Assembly: GCA_016195665.1 (NCBI GenBank)
Contig: JACPZD010000001.1
Span: 186,001 to 250,000, forward strand
DNA: 64,000 nt
Direction of reading: 5' to 3'
Source of the DNA: Gammaproteobacteria bacterium
GTDB taxonomy: Bacteria > Pseudomonadota > Gammaproteobacteria > SURF-13
Under the pieces are notes generated by a model, which saw only the letters and a program-made list of their open reading frames with translations, searched no databases and was not told the DNA's origin. Position numbers and translations under genes: made by a program. How positions within the stretch are numbered: position 1 is the stretch's first letter; every line of letters begins with the position of its first letter. This document shows positions 57,550 through 64,000 of the stretch, piece by piece.

Positions 57550-58653
57550 ATGCTGAATCAACTTGACGAACCTCCCGGTAGTCGCCCGCGCGATACCCGT
57601 TTGCGATGGAGTGAACCGAATTCCACGCCTGACAATGTGCTCACCCTCCATGTCAACACGGCCTTCCCCAACCGTTACCTCGCCATCGAAGGCCACAAGC
57701 TGTATCCCTTCACCACCGATATCAAACCGTTGTTCGAGACCTATCAGCGGCGCAGCCAAGTCCCGCTCTCCGATTACACCTTCGCCAACAACATCATCTG
57801 GCTGTCGCAGAAGAGCGGCTTTTATCAGATCATCGAAGACTGTTTTTGCCTGTTTTGCCTGACCGGCGACGGGCTCACCATGCCGCTGCCGCCTCTCGGC
57901 GCGCCCGAGCGTCAATACGCCGCGCTCGCCGCCTGCTTCGAGATCATGGACGGCTACAACGCCACACCCTATCTCGGTAAGGTCGAATTCGTATACCGTG
58001 ATTTTCTTCAGGTCATGCCGCTCCACCTCGAGGAAGACACCGTATTCCCGACCGTGAGCGGCGGCGCCTGGCTGGTGGAACGCAGCCTGCCCGATTACAT
58101 CTATTCGACCTCCGACCTGATTGGGCTCAAGGGCAACGCCTACAAGACCAAGCGCAGCGAGATCAATCAGTTCCGGCGTATCCACCCCGATCACCACATG
58201 GAGACCCTGGGCCCGCAGCACTGGGACGGCATCCGCGATCTGGTCAACACCTGGCTGCAGAATCGCCTGAAGTACCTGCCCCCGACGGACATCGCCAATT
58301 TTCTCTGCACCGCCGAACTGGAACGCACCGCCATCAACCGCGCGCTGGAGCATTACGACCCACTGCAACTGGAGGGCCTGTGCCTGTTCATCGGCGACCG
58401 GCTGGAGGGCTTCACCTTCGCCGAGCGCATCACGCCGGATGTGGCGAGTGTGCTGGTGGAAAAAACCAACTTCATGATCCCCGGCGCCGCGCAGTATCTG
58501 TTCCGCGAACTGGCCAAGACCTACACCGACTGCACCTACATCAACGTGGGCGACGATCTCGGTCTGGAAAACCTGCGCAAGGTCAAGATGAGCTACCGGC
58601 CCGCCTTGTTCGGCGAGAAGTTCACCTTAACCCGCCACTGTGCTCCACGCTGA
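57550..58653 (+). CDS. DUF2156 (LPG synthase C-terminal-like) acyltransferase
   Basis: This 367-aa cytoplasmic protein starts at 57550, with AAGGAG 10 nt upstream. It has the tandem GNAT-like fold of DUF2156, the domain that in MprF transfers lysyl groups to phosphatidylglycerol (features NIIWLSQKSGFYQIIEDCFC and INVGDDLGLENLRKVKMSYR). No membrane helices are seen, so it is a free-standing version with unknown acceptor. Its stop overlaps the GNAT gene by 14 nt, suggesting joint function. Confidence 0.8.
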   Translation: MLNQLDEPPGSRPRDTRLRWSEPNSTPDNVLTLHVNTAFPNRYLAIEGHKLYPFTTDIKPLFETYQRRSQVPLSDYTFANNIIWLSQKSGFYQIIEDCFCLFCLTGDGLTMPLPPLGAPERQYAALAACFEIMDGYNATPYLGKVEFVYRDFLQVMPLHLEEDTVFPTVSGGAWLVERSLPDYIYSTSDLIGLKGNAYKTKRSEINQFRRIHPDHHMETLGPQHWDGIRDLVNTWLQNRLKYLPPTDIANFLCTAELERTAINRALEHYDPLQLEGLCLFIGDRLEGFTFAERITPDVASVLVEKTNFMIPGAAQYLFRELAKTYTDCTYINVGDDLGLENLRKVKMSYRPALFGEKFTLTRHCAPR

Positions 58654-59212
58654 CAGCCTCGCATTTCAGACGGCGGTTGAGATTAATCATTCGGATGGCG
58701 GGATACGTCCCGCCCGGCTGGATGATCTGCCCTCGCTGCTGGAACTGGAACGGCGCTTCCCCACCGACCGGCTGTCGCGGCGCAGCCTGCGGCGGCTGAT
58801 CCTACAGACTCAGACCGGTCTGTTTGTCTATGAAGAGAACGGCGTGGTGATAGGTGACATCGTGGTGCTGTACCGGCGCAATTCCACGCGCGCGCGCTTG
58901 TACTCGCTCATTGTGCATCCAGCCTGCCAAGGCCGCGGCATTGCCACGGCCTTGTTGAGCGTTGCCGAGCGTGCGGCCACTCAACGCGGCTGCGATGTCC
59001 TGTCGCTTGAGGTGCGGGCAGACAATGGCGCAGCGTTGCACCTCTACCAAAAGATGGGCTACACCGTGATCGCACGGGTGGAAAATTATTACGACGATCA
59101 GTCTCCCGCATTGCGCCTGGAGAAAGAAGTAGGTCGCTCCTGCGCTTTCTTCGCTTCGCTTCCCGCTGCGCTCGAAAGGCCAGGGTGTACGTCCTGTACA
59201 CCCGTTCGGTAG
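58640..59212 (+). CDS. RimI-like GNAT N-acetyltransferase with repeat-derived tail
   Basis: This protein (190 aa from a GTG at 58640) has a clear acetyl-CoA site: RLYSLIVHPACQGRGIATAL (Q-x-x-G-x-A pattern) and LEVRADNGAALHLYQKMGY. The GNAT domain ends near residue 165 (DQSPALRLEKEV). The last about 25 residues (GRSCAFFASLPAALERPGCT and on) come from a Cys/Pro-rich interspersed repeat. It overlaps the DUF2156 gene and may modify the same substrate or a ribosomal protein N-terminus. Confidence 0.85.
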   Translation: MLHADSLAFQTAVEINHSDGGIRPARLDDLPSLLELERRFPTDRLSRRSLRRLILQTQTGLFVYEENGVVIGDIVVLYRRNSTRARLYSLIVHPACQGRGIATALLSVAERAATQRGCDVLSLEVRADNGAALHLYQKMGYTVIARVENYYDDQSPALRLEKEVGRSCAFFASLPAALERPGCTSCTPVR

Positions 59213-59330
59213 CCTTGCTGCCTCACCCATGCGCCCGCGACATTCGCAGAACCCTTCGCTGCGCTCTTCCCTGTGCAGCAGTCGCTCCTGCGCATCCGTG
59301 CGCCCGCGACATTCGCACGTCCCTGTGCAG
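59128..59330. repeat. Interspersed GTCGCTCCTGCGC repeat cluster
   Basis: GTAGGTCGCTCCTGCGC (59129), a GGTGTACGTCCTGTACACC hairpin (59182-59200) and CAGTCGCTCCTGCGCATCCG with CGCCCGCGACATTCGCACG (to about 59320) appear. The GTCGC ... CGCGACA layout resembles the dcw repeats. It supplies the tail of the GNAT protein and fills the gap to ettA. Confidence 0.55.
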
Positions 59331-59405
59331 CACAAGTAGTAAGAAATAAGGGGCGAATATCCAGTATTATATTCGCCTTGTCACTTGCCAGCTGTAACTG
59401 TCTCT

Positions 59406-61079
<1,674 letters not shown>

Positions 61080-61184
61080 AGCGCTCGAGGTAGTTTCGGC
61101 CTGCAACATCAAGATACAAGATGTGACTCCCTATTTCGTGTCGGCTAGAGCGCGAGTGACGCCAGGTTGGGCTGATGTGTACGA

Positions 61185-61397
61185 TTACAGAAGCTTACGA
61201 AACTGCTCGACTGTAAGTCCAGCGTCACGAACGATACCGCCAAGCGTGAAGGCGTTAACTGGGTTATGCCGAGGGATAGTGAGGATACGCGTACCGTTCG
61301 ACATGACGATATGCTTGCTTTGACGCACAACGCCGAAACCGGCCTTTTCGAGGGCGCGCACAACATCAAGATGATTGATGCCAGGGATTTTTGGCAA
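61185..61397 (-). CDS. hicA: HicA-family mRNA interferase toxin
   Basis: This 70-aa protein from a TTG start has the dsRBD-like HicA fold: LDVVRALEKAGFGVVRQSKH with the catalytic His, then NPVNAFTLGGIVRDAGLTVE. HicA toxins cleave mRNA and are blocked by HicB. It follows hicB with a 3-bp gap on the same strand, so it is the second gene of the pair. Confidence 0.88.
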   Translation of the reverse strand: MPKIPGINHLDVVRALEKAGFGVVRQSKHIVMSNGTRILTIPRHNPVNAFTLGGIVRDAGLTVEQFRKLL

Positions 61398-61400
61398 GGG

Positions 61401-61598
61401 TTAGACTGTCACCTCAACTTCACGAACTCTCTCACCGCGAAGCTGTTCCTCGACGACAGCAAGATACTCGCTGATGGCATCCTTGATGTTTTCGATGGCC
61501 TCGGCCTCGGTAGCCCCCTGCGACCAGCAACCCGGCAAGCCGGGCACAGAGACGGAAAATCCCTCATCGGATTCGTGTAGAGCGATGCGATAGCGCAT
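61401..61598 (-). CDS. hicB: HicB-family antitoxin
   Basis: This 65-aa protein (MRYRIALHESDEGFSVSVPG) has the partial RNase-H-like HicB fold, with VPGLPGCWSQGATEAEAIEN typical of the family. It lacks a C-terminal DNA-binding domain, so it is a short HicB. AGGAGG precedes the ATG. It forms a toxin-antitoxin operon with the next gene. Confidence 0.9.
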   Translation of the reverse strand: MRYRIALHESDEGFSVSVPGLPGCWSQGATEAEAIENIKDAISEYLAVVEEQLRGERVREVEVTV

Positions 61599-61682
61599 AG
61601 TTCCTCCTGCGAAAGTCTCAGTATAGCACTGCGCCTCTCATAGCCCAACAGCGCGAGCGCGTACGCAAGATAGCTTCAAGAT

Positions 61683-61756
61683 AGCAAGATAGGGTCAGGC
61701 CTTTACTTTACAAGATAGCACAAGATAGCACAAGATAGGGTCAGGCCTTTACTTTA
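61683..61756. repeat. Short direct repeats upstream of the RAYT gene
   Basis: AGATAGGGTCAGGCCTTTAC occurs twice (about 61688 and 61733) around repeated CAAGATAGCA units. A related GTAAAGACCCTTTACTT lies at the end of the transposase gene (about 62713). Such GGCCTTTACTT sequences at both ends may be the element recognised by the transposase. Confidence 0.65.
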
Positions 61757-61782
61757 TATTATCCCTTGTATAATATTTCCTC

Positions 61783-62745
61783 ATGACCCGCCCGCTCCGC
61801 CTCGAATTTCACGGCGCCGTTTATCACCTCACCGCCCGGGGTGACCAGCGCGAGGACATCTTCTTCGACGACGCCGACCGGCTGATCTTCCTTGACCTCC
61901 TGGCGAAGGAAGTACACCAGCAGCACTGGCGGCTCTACGCCTATTGCCTCATGAGTAACCACTACCATCTACTCATTGAGACTCCCGAGGGCAACCTGGT
62001 GAACGGCATGCGCCGACTCAATGGCGTCTACACCCAAGCCTTTAATCGGCGCCACGGCCGAGTTGGCCATGTCCTGCAGGGCCGCTACAAGAGCATCCTC
62101 GTGGACAAGGACGCTTATCTTCTGGAACTGGCCCGCTACATTGTACTCAACCCGGTGCGGGCCGGCATGGCTCAACGCGTCGAGGACTGGCCCTGGAGCA
62201 GTTACGCCATCACTGCGAGTAAGCGTGAATCGCCGGGCTGGCTTGATGCCGAGTGGATCGTAAAACAATTCGGCACCGACCCCAGCGCCGCGCGACAAGC
62301 CTATCGCCGCTTTGTGCGTGATGGCGTGGACGGCGCCTCGCCATGGGGAGCCCTACGCGGCCAAGTCTATCTAGGGGAAGACAAGTTTCTCGCGCGTATG
62401 GAAAGGCTCGCGGTGGAACAAGACAAGCAAGGTATCCCGGCAAGCCACCGCCAGCCGACGCGCCCCGACGCGGAGGCGGTGTTGACAGCGGTGGCAAAGG
62501 GGTTTGGCGTCACACCGGAGCAGGCGCAAAATCGCAGCCATCAGCCGGCATTTCAAGCTTGGGTTTATTTTCTACGCCGTGCGGCGAATCTAAGTCTGCG
62601 CGAGGCAGCGGATAAAGCGGGCATTTCGCCCGGCCGCATTTCGCAGATTCAGCGGACGATTGAGGCAGCGGAACCTGAACCGGTGCTGGCTGGATTGAAG
62701 CGCAGATATAAGGTAAAGACCCTTTACTTCCCTTCCTTGGGGTAG
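61783..62745 (+). CDS. REP-associated tyrosine transposase (RAYT)
   Basis: This 320-aa protein is a Y1/HuH single-strand DNA transposase. It begins RPLRLEFHGAVYHLTARGDQ and has the HuH motif in CLMSNHYHLLIETPEGNL, with the catalytic Tyr region AFNRRHGRVGHVLQGRYKSI. The C-terminal third adds a helix-turn-helix (LREAADKAGISPGRISQIQR), as in long RAYTs. RAYTs mobilise REP palindromes; GTAG-type REPs occur at 7752 and 12751-12804. Nearby direct repeats may mark its own borders. Confidence 0.93.
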   Translation: MTRPLRLEFHGAVYHLTARGDQREDIFFDDADRLIFLDLLAKEVHQQHWRLYAYCLMSNHYHLLIETPEGNLVNGMRRLNGVYTQAFNRRHGRVGHVLQGRYKSILVDKDAYLLELARYIVLNPVRAGMAQRVEDWPWSSYAITASKRESPGWLDAEWIVKQFGTDPSAARQAYRRFVRDGVDGASPWGALRGQVYLGEDKFLARMERLAVEQDKQGIPASHRQPTRPDAEAVLTAVAKGFGVTPEQAQNRSHQPAFQAWVYFLRRAANLSLREAADKAGISPGRISQIQRTIEAAEPEPVLAGLKRRYKVKTLYFPSLG

Positions 62746-62812
62746 TATCCCCTTATCTGGGTGTCCGGAAAACCGGGGGTATCTCACTCCCATTATTCTC
62801 TCCTTGTGACTC

Positions 62813-63322
62813 TTAACGTGAAACTAACCGGCGTGCGGCGCCGTCGTCGCGCGTCCGGTTGAGTGACTTGCTTAGCGCCTCTAATTCCGCTTTCAGGTTT
62901 TGTGCAACTGTTTCTGCTTCTCTCGAAAAAGACTCAATGTCCTCTATGCTGAATCGGCGTTGCCGATTTGTATATTTGTAAATTTCAGTAACGAAATCAC
63001 TTTTTTCGAAATCAACGTAAATTTGCCAAGGATTATGTACGATCGCATTGCGTTGGTCCGATAATTTCTCAGCTCTTGAGATAAGCACCTTTGCTTTTTC
63101 TATTGGGCTTGCTTCAGTGCCAAACTTCTCTACGAGCTTGGCAAGAATTTTGAGTCGAGGTTTGAAGTTTTGGTCACCTACAAGGTATAGGATGTCTTCA
63201 CTCGACAGGCGTTTGATGTATTCGTAGGTTAACCATTCAATCTTTGCGAAAGCCCATATAGCCTCACCGAGCTTTCGCGCAAGATCCTCACCGAGCTGTT
63301 CGAGAAAGTGCTTTTCTTCCAT
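62813..63322 (-). CDS. HEPN-like hypothetical protein
   Basis: This 169-aa, mostly helical, charged protein contains SDQRNAIVHNPW, an R-x4-H pattern in a helix context (AEKLSDQRNAIVH) as in HEPN ribonuclease and nucleotide-binding proteins. An N-terminal helix (AIWAFAKIEWLTYEYIKRLS) and a C-terminal coiled coil are seen. No partner nucleotidyltransferase is adjacent. It may be a solitary defence or stress factor, or a HEPN without activity. Its base composition is A/T-richer than its neighbours. Confidence 0.55.
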   Translation of the reverse strand: MEEKHFLEQLGEDLARKLGEAIWAFAKIEWLTYEYIKRLSSEDILYLVGDQNFKPRLKILAKLVEKFGTEASPIEKAKVLISRAEKLSDQRNAIVHNPWQIYVDFEKSDFVTEIYKYTNRQRRFSIEDIESFSREAETVAQNLKAELEALSKSLNRTRDDGAARRLVSR

Positions 63323-63625
63323 TGTGTCGTCGACGTGATATTGGTAGCGCTAACTTAATATATGGACTCCCCCATTTTGCAAGGATGTCTGGTTTTTGGT
63401 TCGAGATTCTGACTGCAGTAATATATCCAGCCTGTTGTTGAGCTTGTCTGCTCTGGCCCTGATGACATTCGCGCACGGGTGCCTCATTAGTAGAGCGGCC
63501 TGTGTTGCGGCCATTCTAGTTGTCAGGTTTGGCCCGCGCGAGGTTCAGCCTCGTTCCATCACTCCATCCATCCACGCAATCGGCGGTGGGGTATCCTCCG
63601 TAAACTGTTTGTGAAAAAGTCCGGC

Positions 63626-63690
63626 TTATGCGGCCAGCCGGTAGTCTGTTTCTCTGGCCAGCGTCGCCCAGATGATGCGGGCATTCTTTT
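63626..63690 (-). pseudogene. IS110-type transposase C-terminal remnant
   Basis: A minus-strand frame reads KNARIIWATLARETDYRLAA and stop. This is close to the end of IS110-family transposases (ARIIWALLA). Only about 20 codons remain. The rest of 63323-63811 shows no gene. Confidence 0.5.
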
Positions 63691-63811
63691 ACGCCTATAC
63701 GGCTAGATCATTAATTTAATTAAGTGTAAATCAATAGACTATATTGCCTTATCAATATGCTCTTCGGGAATGTACGCTCCCCCTCATCTCTGATCAAGGC
63801 TGGCGCCGGGC

Positions 63812-63837
63812 AAAAAAACGGGCGCTTGCGCGCCCGT
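63812..63837 (-). terminator. Rho-independent terminator after amtB
   Basis: On the minus strand ACGGGCGC pairs with GCGCCCGT around a four-base loop, followed by seven T residues. It lies 33 bp beyond the amtB stop. Confidence 0.88.
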
Positions 63838-63869
63838 AAATTCACCCTAATGGAGTTGGGAGTAACCGG

Positions 63870-64000
63870 TTATAAGTTATAACCGCGTTCGTTGTGTTGC
63901 GAGAGATCCAGGCCTTCGGTCTCCTGTTCTTCGTTGACCCGCAGGCCCATCACGGCGTCCAAGACCTTGAGGATGATGAAACTCACCACCCCGCACCAGA
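63870..64000 (-). CDS. amtB: Ammonium transporter AmtB, C-terminal end only
   Basis: The last 42 codons read VVSFIILKVLDAVMGLRVNE and then EQETEGLDLSQHNERGYNL. This matches the final helix and cytoplasmic tail of AmtB ammonium channels, the part that binds GlnK. The 5' part lies outside the window. A terminator follows. Confidence 0.88.
   Translation of the reverse strand, partial: WCGVVSFIILKVLDAVMGLRVNEEQETEGLDLSQHNERGYNL

Overview
The window looks like a chromosomal segment of a gammaproteobacterium. It has a complete division and cell-wall (dcw) cluster in the order mraZ-rsmH-ftsL-ftsI-murE-murF-mraY-murD-ftsW-murG-murC-murB-ddlB-ftsQ-ftsA-ftsZ, followed by lpxC and secA, a type-A RNase P RNA gene, and an aroQ-accB-accC-prmA-DUF3426 block. 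I cannot name the species from the sequence. All protein assignments come from reading the translations; no database search was run.

Layout. 1-4.1 kb: nrdB (cut by the window edge) and nrdA, minus strand, with two NrdR-like boxes upstream. 4.1-29.1 kb: secA, lpxC and the dcw cluster, minus strand, almost all joined by 1-8 nt overlaps. Short plus-strand genes (DciA/DUF721, DUF202, ferredoxin-NADP reductase) are wedged between secA, lpxC and ftsZ. The cluster starts at a clear sigma-70 promoter carrying an MraZ operator of GTGGGA boxes at 10-bp spacing. Several repeat families have entered this cluster. One heptamer array interrupts the murE reading frame as given here.

29.2-44.2 kb: an accessory island between mraZ and rnpB. 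A minus-strand histidine kinase and NtrC-type sigma-54 activator diverge from a plus-strand run of about twelve genes, which starts at a good sigma-54 promoter match. The genes are a pyruvoyl SpeD, an aminopropyltransferase, two GNAT acyltransferases, an ABC exporter, a second and divergent aminopropyltransferase-like protein, a beta-ketoacyl-ACP synthase, an acyl carrier protein, and an envelope-spanning efflux set (outer-membrane lipoprotein, FtsX-type permease, ATPase, periplasmic adaptor lipoprotein). Two very small ORFs with translational signals sit among them. I read this as an undescribed biosynthesis and export locus for an aminopropylated, possibly acylated product. Remnants of a PAS gene and of an IS5-type transposase flank it.

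44.6-49 kb: rnpB, scattered catalase fossils, intact katG, and two compact multi-hairpin elements. 48.9-53.3 kb: the DUF3426, prmA, accC, accB and aroQ genes. 53.4-61 kb: a secreted subtilase with tryptophan-rich C-terminal repeats, an SMR transporter, cyclophilin, a truncated deacetylase, a DUF2156/GNAT pair and ettA. 61-64 kb: a HicBA toxin-antitoxin pair, a REP-associated (RAYT) transposase, a HEPN-like protein, an IS110-type remnant and the 3' end of an ammonium transporter gene.
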